DNA of 7,827 bases from an uncultured Lachnospiraceae bacterium (GTDB taxonomy: Bacteria; Bacillota; Clostridia; Lachnospirales; Lachnospiraceae), in NCBI GenBank assembly GCA_902803245.1, contig CADCPJ010000011.1, positions 1 through 7,827 of the forward strand. Reading direction: 5' to 3'. Position 1 is the first letter of the stretch. Every line of letters starts with the position of its first letter. The notes under the pieces were generated by a model. That model was given only the letters and a program-made list of their open reading frames with translations. It was not told the origin of the DNA and made no database searches. Below are positions 1 through 5,914 of this stretch, one piece after another. The translations under genes and the position numbers were made by a program.

Positions 1-1752
1 CAGGTAGTAGGCGGAGAGGTCCGAGCAGGAATCCAGCTTCGTCCACGCCCTGGCGAGGAATGCGGCCTGGTAGAGGGACGCGGTGATGGCTGCGGGAAGG
101 AGCGGTGCCGAGGACCACTCCGTGACGTAGAGCGGGAGCTTCAATGAGGGGCCAAGGAGCATGCGCCGGATTCTTCCGCACGCCTCAAAGGGCGCATCCG
201 GGTCCATGCACAGGCTGAAGCTGCCGTCCGGACGGATTCCGCTGTAATAGAGGGAGACGGAGAAGAAATCCGGTTTCGCGGATCTTTTTATGAGCTCATC
301 GAGCAGCGGCTCCGCCTCGAGAAGGGACCGCTCCGGATCCAGCCCGGGCCCGCCGACCTTTGCCCCGGGGATCTGGCTGAGGATGATGTCCCTCACGCGG
401 CGGAATGCATCGGCATAGGAATCGGGAGTGTCCTTGGGGAGCATATGCATCTCGAACTTCCATTCGCTCAGCCAGCTCACCGGCCACCTCCTCGAGACGT
501 GTTTCAGGAAGCTCTCCAGCGCCCGGAAGAACCGCTCGTTTCTCGGTATGAAGGCAAAATTCTGGTCCCCTTTCAGCTCGGTGAGGACGGGAGAGCTGAC
601 CTTGGAGAGCTCAATAAACGGGACGAGGCGGTTTTCGTAGAGAAATGTCAGCACGATGTCCGCACTCTGATAGAAATACTCATAGTGGGGCAGGATCATC
701 GGCATGAAGCTGTTGCTGAGAAGCTCCTCGATCCGGACGAGGCCGAGCTTCATTTCCCTGCAAAATGAGAGCAGATGCGTGCGGAAGCGGTCCGACAGGA
801 GGTTCTGCACGGAGCCCGCGTTGATCATGCGGTTGGAGCGCGGGAGATCGGCGGGCGGGGCGTCCGCGCGGAGCACCATGCAGTGATCCGGGGGATTTTG
901 AGGCGCCGCGTCCTCCCCGGAGGGCAAGAGCACCTCATTTCCTTCGCGGCCCCTCGATACGGCCCGGTATTTAGACGGAGTTAAGTGGTAAGTCCTCTGA
1001 AAATTCTTCTGGAAGGCGGAGACGGAGGCGAATCCGTTCCTTAGCGCCACTTCGCTCACTGCGAGATCCGTGCTGCGAAGATCCCTCAGGGAGTAGAAGA
1101 GCCGCTTCCCGGTGACATAGGTCTTGAAATTCGTCTGAAAATGCTCCCTGAAGAAGGTGGACAGGTACTGCGGGGTCAGGTAGAAGACCCGCGCCAGGTC
1201 CGGCAGGGAGAAATTTTCCGCGTAGTGGAGATCGATGTAGTCCGCGATCTCCTGCACCCGCTCCTTGTAGCGGTCCGGAACGGCGCTTCCCGCCTGCGCG
1301 GGGAGAAGGCGCGACAGCTCGGCGAGAAGAACAAAGACTTCGCCCATGAGGCTCATCCGTGCCGTCGTCCGTGCATCCGCGGGGGCCGAATCGAAGTAGC
1401 GGGCCAGCTCCGAGACCCGGAGCACGGACCGCGTGAGGGGCAGGTAGTCGTGCGAGAGGTCGAGGGCGCTCGACAAAAACGGCAGAGGGCTCGCCTTTAA
1501 GTGGTCAAAGAGGAATGCCTCCCCGATCCCGAGAATGAGGACGGAGCTTATGTCCCTTGCGGACTGAAGTAAGACCTCCCGGCCGGGAGGCAGGAAGACG
1601 AGACCCGGGCGGCTGTGGAGTATGGGCTCCCCGCCGGCGGAGATCAGGATCTCTCCCTCCGACACGTAGAGAAAGGCGCACGAGGCGAAGCTCTCTTTTA
1701 CGGGGCTTTCGATCCTGCGGGTGATATTCATTTCGACCGGAAAGTTCTGCAT
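1..1752 (-). CDS. AraC-family regulator fused to an inactive-looking GH39-like domain (partial, C-terminus off the left edge)
   Basis: The frame is open for 584 codons from the ATG at 1752 to the window edge, so the C-terminus is missing. Residues about 10-70 resemble the cupin sensor fold of AraC proteins (LYVSEGEILISAGG, then RPGLVFLPPGREV). Residues about 163-264 are a complete AraC DNA-binding domain with both helix-turn-helices: FSLPDLARVFYLTPQYLSTF near 181-200, and VSEVALRNGF near 232-241 ending in the signature LTPSKYR. From about 300 on the sequence follows GH39 glycosidases (WKFEM at 431, VGGPG at 466, PDFFS at 494, VTEW at 543). The usual WNEP acid/base motif reads HMLP (436-439), so glutamate is replaced by Leu438, while the presumed nucleophile Glu545 remains. 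I infer a cytoplasmic carbohydrate-sensing transcription factor rather than an enzyme. It lies 17 bases downstream of its paralogue and is probably cotranscribed. Only a weak Shine-Dalgarno (AAGAGAAG) precedes the ATG, which hints at low expression or translational coupling. Confidence 0.9.
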   Translation of the reverse strand, partial: MQNFPVEMNITRRIESPVKESFASCAFLYVSEGEILISAGGEPILHSRPGLVFLPPGREVLLQSARDISSVLILGIGEAFLFDHLKASPLPFLSSALDLSHDYLPLTRSVLRVSELARYFDSAPADARTTARMSLMGEVFVLLAELSRLLPAQAGSAVPDRYKERVQEIADYIDLHYAENFSLPDLARVFYLTPQYLSTFFREHFQTNFKTYVTGKRLFYSLRDLRSTDLAVSEVALRNGFASVSAFQKNFQRTYHLTPSKYRAVSRGREGNEVLLPSGEDAAPQNPPDHCMVLRADAPPADLPRSNRMINAGSVQNLLSDRFRTHLLSFCREMKLGLVRIEELLSNSFMPMILPHYEYFYQSADIVLTFLYENRLVPFIELSKVSSPVLTELKGDQNFAFIPRNERFFRALESFLKHVSRRWPVSWLSEWKFEMHMLPKDTPDSYADAFRRVRDIILSQIPGAKVGGPGLDPERSLLEAEPLLDELIKRSAKPDFFSVSLYYSGIRPDGSFSLCMDPDAPFEACGRIRRMLLGPSLKLPLYVTEWSSAPLLPAAITASLYQAAFLARAWTKLDSCSDLSAYYL

Positions 1753-1769
1753 GGCGGCTTCTCTTAAAT

Positions 1770-4067
1770 TCAAGTGTGGGAAGTGTACAGGTCAACCGTG
1801 ATGAGCCGCACCTCCGTTCCCCGGAGCTCGGCGTGCATCGAAAAAGGCTGTCCCTCCTCGATGCGGTAAACCCTCGTCCGCGGAATGAGGGAGGAGCGCA
1901 TGCGCATCTCTTCGAGCGTGGCGGCATTCGGCGGATAGAGGAAGTCCAGCTCCCGCCACGCGGTGTAGAGATCCGAGTGGACTCCGTCGATGCGGTACTC
2001 CTTCACGAGATAGGTGCCTTTTAAGACATTTCCGATCTCGATGCGGCAGCGCGTGACGCCGATCTCGTCAAACACCGCGGTGGGGAGGGAGAGATCCTCC
2101 TTCTCCACATTGTGGTAGAGGAAGGTCTCCTTCGGGTGCTGGTACCGGAAGAGGAGGATCTGGAAGGACCCCCTCGAGTTTGCGGTGATGAGGCTCTCTT
2201 TGGTCAGCCGGATCTGATAGTGCCCGAGAAGGGCCATCATCCGGCAGGCGTGGAAGGAGGGCTTCGGGAGGCCCCGGTCCGTCATGAGCCCCCATCCACC
2301 GAAGAGGAACTCCAGGGAATCCAGATAGCGGAGCGGCGCGTCGGAGAGCAGGTAGTAGCCTGTCGCCTCGATCTTGAGCGGAAGGGCTCCCAGCATCATT
2401 CTCACGATGTAAGCCGCCTGATAGGAGGCGTCATTCAGATAGTTTCTCGAGGAGAGGTTGGAATTGAATTCCGTGATCCAGACCTCCTTCTCCGGGTGCT
2501 CTCCCCGCACGGTGTCCGCGAAGATCTGCATCCTGCGGATGCCCTCGTCCGGATCCGAGGACAGGTACATATTGCCCGACGCGTCCGCCGTCATCGGGTA
2601 GATGTAGGCACTGAAGAAGTCCGGCACGATCCCGTGGGAGGACATGAGGCGGATCATCTGGCGGATCTTCGCCGGGTCGGACCAGTCGTTGAAGCCGGGG
2701 CCGCCGATGCGGCAGGAGGGCGAGAATTCCCTGAGGACGGTATAGATTCTGCGGAACATCCGGGCGTACTGGACGAGGCCGAACTGATCCCTCTCCTCGT
2801 CGCTCGTATACATGAAGCTGATCTCGAAGTACCACCCGTCAAATGCCGCCTGCCCGTAATGATTGATGCATGCCCGGACGAATTCCGGGAGTATGCGGAG
2901 CAGCTGCTGGTAGTATTTTCTGGTGTCCGTGGGGGAGACCGGGGCGAAGCTGACCGTGGTGGTCTCCTGAATCTGGAAGGACTTGTTTCCCAGCTCGAGA
3001 AACGGCGTGATCCCCCTCGTCATGAGGCTGTCAAGAAGGGAAAAGACGGCTGAGAAATTATAGTAGGACTTCCCGCGGATGCTCCCTTGCGTGATGAGGT
3101 CCGTGATGCGGCAGATGCGGCCGCAGGTAAAGCCCACCTTTGACTGCATGAGGTCGAGCGAGGCTCCGAGATCCAGGTTTCGCAGATTGGCCGCGTAGCC
3201 CAGGTTGATGAGCTTCCGGAAAAACTGGGGCATGGCGTGGATGGGATCGATCCGGGTTTCGAGATGGAGGAACTCATCCGCGGCTTTTGCCGCCGTCTCG
3301 CCGGGCCCTCCCCCGATCAGGGCGCCGGGAGCTTCCTCTCCGTGAGGGGCAGCTTCATTTGCGCTGAGCCGAAGGAGCTCCTCCCTGTCCTCAACCGCCT
3401 TTTCTACAGCCTCACGGAATGTCATGCCGAGGGTCTCCCTCAAAAAGCTGCCCAGGTACTTTGAGGTGACGTGGAATTCCTCCGCGGCGGCTTTCAGCGT
3501 GGGACTCTCCGCGGCGTGCATGCGGATGTACTGAAGAAGGGAGCGGTACAGAACCATCCTCCGCTCCGTAAGATATGTGAGCGGCTCGGGAAAGACGTCG
3601 TCCTTCGAGCAGCTTTCGGTGAGGAGGGAGAGGATCTGAAGGAGATGGGAGGATCTTGTAAGTGCGGCCTCCCTTCTCATATCCCCGTCCAGCTTCTCTA
3701 TCATATGGAGGCTCTCCTCAGTGATGAGCTTAGCCCGCGCGGGGAGGGAGGTGACCGTCCCTCTTAAAAGCCCCTCGCAGCCTGTGAGCGAGAGCACGCT
3801 CTCCGGGCGGAGGCGGAGCAGGAGGTACTCGGACGAGCCTTCCGCTTCGAGGGTGATCTCTTCCCTTCCGCACAGCCCCATAACGGAAGTAACTGCGGAG
3901 ACTTTCCCCGAGGAGATCTTAAGAGCGCCCATCTCGGTGAAAAAGAGATTGTAGGAAGAGCTCATAAATGAGCCCCTGTGAAAGAGATGCCGTCTCTCGA
4001 TGGATTCGATTGCCTTTTCCGTCTCCCTTAATACATCCACGGGAATGTGCCTCCTTCCGATTATCAT
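1770..4067 (-). CDS. AraC-type regulator fused to a GH39-like domain, with only one recognisable helix-turn-helix
   Basis: This is a complete 765-residue protein. Residues about 36-110 look like a degenerate cupin-type N-terminal domain. Residues about 175-222 match the first AraC helix-turn-helix (SPTLKAAAEEFHVTSKYLGS, then GMTFREAVEK). The chain then passes after LLRLSAN into an Ala/Gly-rich linker (about 236-265), and no second helix-turn-helix or TPxxYR signature is visible. Residues about 270-620 are a GH39-like TIM barrel: WYFEI at 412, IGGPGF at 454, DFFSAYIYP at 483, WITEFN at 530. Residues 620-765 look like the beta-sandwich that accompanies GH39. The WNEP motif is replaced by SFMY (417-420), putting Met419 at the acid/base position, whereas nucleophile-type Glu533 is kept. 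The inferred role is a sugar- or glycoside-responsive regulator of the divergent operon at 4334. The start is uncertain: Met35 (ATG at 3965) has a better Shine-Dalgarno (AGGGG, 7 bases upstream) than the ATG at 4067. Confidence 0.9.
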   Translation of the reverse strand: MIIGRRHIPVDVLRETEKAIESIERRHLFHRGSFMSSSYNLFFTEMGALKISSGKVSAVTSVMGLCGREEITLEAEGSSEYLLLRLRPESVLSLTGCEGLLRGTVTSLPARAKLITEESLHMIEKLDGDMRREAALTRSSHLLQILSLLTESCSKDDVFPEPLTYLTERRMVLYRSLLQYIRMHAAESPTLKAAAEEFHVTSKYLGSFLRETLGMTFREAVEKAVEDREELLRLSANEAAPHGEEAPGALIGGGPGETAAKAADEFLHLETRIDPIHAMPQFFRKLINLGYAANLRNLDLGASLDLMQSKVGFTCGRICRITDLITQGSIRGKSYYNFSAVFSLLDSLMTRGITPFLELGNKSFQIQETTTVSFAPVSPTDTRKYYQQLLRILPEFVRACINHYGQAAFDGWYFEISFMYTSDEERDQFGLVQYARMFRRIYTVLREFSPSCRIGGPGFNDWSDPAKIRQMIRLMSSHGIVPDFFSAYIYPMTADASGNMYLSSDPDEGIRRMQIFADTVRGEHPEKEVWITEFNSNLSSRNYLNDASYQAAYIVRMMLGALPLKIEATGYYLLSDAPLRYLDSLEFLFGGWGLMTDRGLPKPSFHACRMMALLGHYQIRLTKESLITANSRGSFQILLFRYQHPKETFLYHNVEKEDLSLPTAVFDEIGVTRCRIEIGNVLKGTYLVKEYRIDGVHSDLYTAWRELDFLYPPNAATLEEMRMRSSLIPRTRVYRIEEGQPFSMHAELRGTEVRLITVDLYTSHT

Positions 4068-4155
4068 TAAGCGGCTGTGCCGGCTTTCCTGATTCTGCCG
4101 CAGACGGGGGATGGGATCATGACAAAGATGTGACAGCGGTGATTCACATAAAAAA

Positions 4156-4196
4156 GGGAGCGATGATCACAAATGCCGCCGCGGGAGCGAAGATCA
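4156..4196. repeat. Imperfect 14-bp direct repeat in the divergent control region
   Basis: GGGAGCGATGATCA (4156-4169) and GGGAGCGAAGATCA (4183-4196) match at 13 of 14 positions and start 27 bp apart. AraC-family proteins commonly bind pairs of direct-repeat half-sites upstream of the promoters they activate. The repeat lies about 70-110 bp upstream of the candidate plus-strand promoter and within the leader of the regulator transcript, so it is a plausible site for either regulator. No binding evidence exists in the sequence itself. Confidence 0.35.
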
Positions 4197-4204
4197 GGTG
4201 AAAA

Positions 4205-4215
4205 AATGACTCATT
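4205..4215. promoter_or_regulatory. Short palindrome at the predicted start point of the regulator transcript
   Basis: AATGACTCATT is a perfect 5-1-5 inverted repeat. It sits where the minus-strand promoter at 4222-4250 would begin transcription, so it could be an operator for autoregulation. At this length in an A/T-rich stretch, chance is also possible. Confidence 0.25.
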
Positions 4216-4221
4216 ATTAAG

Positions 4222-4250
4222 AATAGAGCATAAAAAATGCGGCCTGTCAA
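4222..4250 (-). promoter_or_regulatory. Sigma-A-type promoter for the two regulator genes
   Basis: Read on the minus strand, a perfect -35 TTGACA (4250-4245) is followed by a 17-base spacer and the -10 TCTATT (4227-4222), which matches TATAAT at 4 of 6 positions. TGC immediately before the hexamer gives an extended -10 (TGn). Transcription would start near 4215, leaving a leader of about 150 bases to the ATG at 4067, or about 250 to the alternative start at 3965. The call rests on pattern matching only. Confidence 0.6.
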
Positions 4251-4254
4251 GGCC
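4241..4254. promoter_or_regulatory. Inverted repeat overlapping the -35 box of the regulator promoter
   Basis: GGCCTGTCAAGGCC has perfect 5-bp arms (GGCCT/AGGCC) around GTCA. On the minus strand the repeat contains the whole TTGACA hexamer. A protein bound here would block RNA polymerase for the regulator genes, and the repeat also lies just upstream of the 19-bp palindrome. It is followed by only two T residues before a C, so it is not a convincing terminator. Confidence 0.3.
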
Positions 4255-4261
4255 TCTTCCC

Positions 4262-4280
4262 TGATAATATTAGATTATCA
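4262..4280. promoter_or_regulatory. 19-bp perfect palindrome, candidate operator of the C-glycoside operon
   Basis: TGATAATATTAGATTATCA consists of 7-bp perfect arms (TGATAAT/ATTATCA) around a 5-base centre. It lies 54 bases before the dgpB-like ATG, where the -10 region and start point of the plus-strand promoter would fall: GATAAT at 4263 or TATTAG at 4268 could be the -10, the latter 18 bases after a weak CTGTCA -35 (4244-4249). The symmetry suggests a dimeric repressor site rather than an AraC site, as AraC proteins usually bind direct repeats. It lacks the CG centre of a CcpA cre box. The bound protein is unknown. Confidence 0.45.
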
Positions 4281-4321
4281 AATGCAGGGCTCACGCAAAG
4301 AGAACAGAGCCTATCGAAGCG

Positions 4322-4328
4322 AAGGAGG
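4322..4328 (+). promoter_or_regulatory. Ribosome binding site of the dgpB-like gene
   Basis: AAGGAGG stands five bases before the ATG at 4334. It is a near-ideal Shine-Dalgarno and fixes this start. It is much stronger than the sites of the two regulators on the other strand, which fits high expression of the catabolic genes. Confidence 0.85.
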
Positions 4329-4333
4329 AAAGC

Positions 4334-4726
4334 ATGGCAGGCAGACAGATCTACAATCCGGAAGGATTCAAAAATGTCGAAAGAGACGGCAAGGTGTGCG
4401 GCTTTGAGTTCCAGTTCAAGCTGCAGTATTACAGGGGCATCACGCTCTCCATCATCCGCGACATCGCGGTGACCATCGACGGCGAAAAGATCCCGCGCGA
4501 GAACGTTTTCCTCACCATCAACGGGGAGACCTTCTCTTTGGAGGAGTGCCGCACGGTAGTGAGCCCGCTGTACCGCTGGGAGTTCGGTGAGTTCGGAACG
4601 GTGACTGTGGCGAAAGAAGGCGGACTTGCGAAGGGCCCGCACCACATCAGTGTTCTGCAGCACATCGCCCCGTCCTATATGCCGTTCCCGATTCAGGCAG
4701 TTTGCGACGCGGATTTCGAGATCTAA
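4334..4726 (+). CDS. dgpB: C-glycoside deglycosidase beta subunit (DgpB/DUF6379 family)
   Basis: This 130-residue soluble protein matches the small DUF6379 family in length and in overall pattern: an N-terminal NPEGFKNV, a central FQFKLQYYRGITLS, DIAVTIDGEKIP, and a C-terminal HHISVLQHIAPSYMPF. No signal peptide or membrane segment is seen. In characterised systems (DgpB of puerarin-degrading strain PUE and the corresponding subunit in Eubacterium cellulosolvens) this beta-rich protein binds the TIM-barrel subunit and helps shape the active site of the enzyme that cleaves the C-C bond between a 3-oxo sugar and a flavonoid-type aglycone. The next gene encodes that partner, beginning 15 bases after this stop codon with its Shine-Dalgarno overlapping the stop (TAAGGAGG), so the two are surely coexpressed and probably translationally coupled. 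The family match is from memory of its sequence pattern. The true substrate is unknown. Confidence 0.85.
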   Translation: MAGRQIYNPEGFKNVERDGKVCGFEFQFKLQYYRGITLSIIRDIAVTIDGEKIPRENVFLTINGETFSLEECRTVVSPLYRWEFGEFGTVTVAKEGGLAKGPHHISVLQHIAPSYMPFPIQAVCDADFEI

Positions 4727-4741
4727 GGAGGGAGAAGGAAT

Positions 4742-5803
4742 ATGAGCCAGATCAAAAGAAGCGTTTCTCTTTACAGCTATCAGGATTCCTATTATTGCGG
4801 CAAGCTGGATCTCGAGGGCTGCCTCCGCGAGACATCCAAAACCGGCGCAACCGGCGTCGAGCTCCTCGCCGAGACCATGATCAAGCAGTTCCCGAATCCG
4901 ATTTACACGGAAGAGTTTCAGGCCAGGTGGAAAGAGTGGCTGAAGAAGTACAACCTGACCCCCACCTGCTATGACGCATTCCTTGAGAACCACATCTACG
5001 ACAACCGCACCTTAAGCCTCGGCGAGCAGGTTGAGATGATGAAGCGCGACTTAAAGTGCGCATCCATTCTCGGCTTCTCCTGCATCCGCACGCTGGTCTC
5101 CACGCCGATCGACGTCATCGAGGGGTCGCTGGACTACGCCGAGGAGGTCGGCGTCAAGATCGGCCTCGAAGTGCACGCTCCCTTCTCCCTCAACTCCACA
5201 TGGGCCGAGGGGTATCTGAACCGCCTGAGCGGATCCGCTTCCAAGTACAATTATTTTGCATTTATCCCGGACATGGGCATCTTCTGCAAGAGGGTTCCGG
5301 ACGTGCTTGAGGACAAGTGGCGCAGGAAAGGCGCGCAGCAGAAGTTCATCGACATGGTAAATGAAGCCTATGCGGACCGCGTCGCCAACGGCTTCACGAA
5401 GATCGAATACTCGCTCAACCTCGGCGAGGCGAACATGAACTACCGCAACGCCAACGGCCAGGCAAGGCTTACGGAGATCTTCAAAGCCGAGGGCGCTTCC
5501 CCTGCGGACTTCGGATACTTAAATGCCAGCTACACCTATTCCTGGAGCGATCCGCAGGACCTCATCGACAACATCGACCGCATCTGCCACACCCACGGAA
5601 AGTGCTACAACACCCACGAGGACTACGTCGAGACGGCGGTGGCGATCCCGGAGGTCGTTGAGGCGTATAAGAAGTGCGGGTATGACGGGTACATCAGCAC
5701 GGAGTACGAGGGCGGTGAGCACCTCCGCGACGACTTCGAAGTGCCCGACATCGAGCAGGTCCGCCGCCATCAGGAAGCCTTGAGGCGCGCGATCGAAGGC
5801 TGA
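4742..5803 (+). CDS. dgpC: C-glycoside deglycosidase alpha subunit (DgpC-like, sugar phosphate isomerase/epimerase TIM barrel)
   Basis: The 353-residue protein belongs to the xylose isomerase-like/AP endonuclease 2 TIM-barrel superfamily. Candidate divalent-metal ligands (Mn-type) lie at the ends of barrel strands: Glu143 in GLEVHAP, Asp177 in IPDMG, His292 in YNTHEDY and Glu321 in ISTEYEG. His145, two residues after the first ligand, is in position to be the catalytic base. The N-terminal segment (SVSLYSYQDSYYCGKLDLEG) is typical of the C-deglycosidase branch. In the known complex this subunit, with its beta partner, deprotonates a 3-oxo-C-glycoside and releases the aglycone and a 3-oxo sugar product. 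AAGGAGGGAG upstream sets the start at 4742. It follows the beta subunit with a 15-base gap and precedes the oxidoreductase that should make its substrate. Action on 3-oxo-O-glycosides, or simple isomerase/epimerase activity, is the main alternative. Confidence 0.87.
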   Translation: MSQIKRSVSLYSYQDSYYCGKLDLEGCLRETSKTGATGVELLAETMIKQFPNPIYTEEFQARWKEWLKKYNLTPTCYDAFLENHIYDNRTLSLGEQVEMMKRDLKCASILGFSCIRTLVSTPIDVIEGSLDYAEEVGVKIGLEVHAPFSLNSTWAEGYLNRLSGSASKYNYFAFIPDMGIFCKRVPDVLEDKWRRKGAQQKFIDMVNEAYADRVANGFTKIEYSLNLGEANMNYRNANGQARLTEIFKAEGASPADFGYLNASYTYSWSDPQDLIDNIDRICHTHGKCYNTHEDYVETAVAIPEVVEAYKKCGYDGYISTEYEGGEHLRDDFEVPDIEQVRRHQEALRRAIEG

Positions 5804-5914
5804 GAAAAAATTAGGGAAGGGTGCCCGCGGGATGAGGGACGTGGGCTGCCGGATAGAAAAGGAATCAACAGTACACCATATCAACTTCATTTATCAAAAA
5901 CAGGAGGAAACAAC
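5804..5914 (+). other. Spacer between the lyase genes and the oxidoreductase, with a modest stem-loop
   Basis: This 111-base gap is long for an operon whose other internal gap is 15 bases. GCCCGC (5823-5828) can pair with GTGGGC (5841-5846), with one G-U pair, around a 12-base loop. No T-tract follows, so it is not an intrinsic terminator. It may be an mRNA-processing or stabilising element. The second half is A/T-rich and could hold an internal promoter, but I see no convincing -35/-10 pair. AGGAGG at 5902-5907 is the ribosome binding site of the next gene. Confidence 0.35.

Noticed and set aside
1753..1769. A break or frameshift splitting one long gene into the two regulator frames
   Set aside because: The upstream frame ends after a full GH39 barrel and sandwich, and the downstream frame begins with its own cupin and full AraC domain. 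They are therefore two complete paralogues in tandem, not pieces of one gene.
1505..1927. A 140-codon minus-strand frame spanning the junction of the two regulators
   Set aside because: It overlaps both regulators in another frame. Its Arg/Ser/Pro-rich product is typical of a frame-shifted reading of G+C-rich genes.
2112..3053. A 313-codon plus-strand open frame opposite the upstream regulator
   Set aside because: Its product is rich in Arg, Gly, Val and Glu with no family resemblance. It is antisense to a frame that encodes clear AraC/GH39 sequence and has no credible ribosome binding site. Long antisense frames are common in G+C-rich DNA.
1770..4067. The GH39-like domains as active secreted beta-xylosidases
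   Set aside because: Neither protein has a signal peptide, both are fused to DNA-binding sequence, and the acid/base glutamate is replaced in both.
4128..4149. ATGTGA-N10-TCACAT, resembling a CRP site
   Set aside because: CRP/FNR sites need a 6-base (or shorter) spacer between TGTGA and TCACA, whereas this has 10, and the inferred host group does not use cAMP-CRP for catabolite control. It could still be a minor operator, but nothing supports it.
4068..4333. A riboswitch or structured leader in the divergent region
   Set aside because: No recognisable riboswitch core or terminator/antiterminator pair was found. The symmetric elements are short and fit protein-binding sites better.
4247..4993. 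A 248-codon minus-strand open frame across the dgpB-like gene and the start of the dgpC-like gene
   Set aside because: It is antisense to two well-supported genes and covers the divergent promoter. The composition looks like reverse-strand shadow coding with no recognisable domain.
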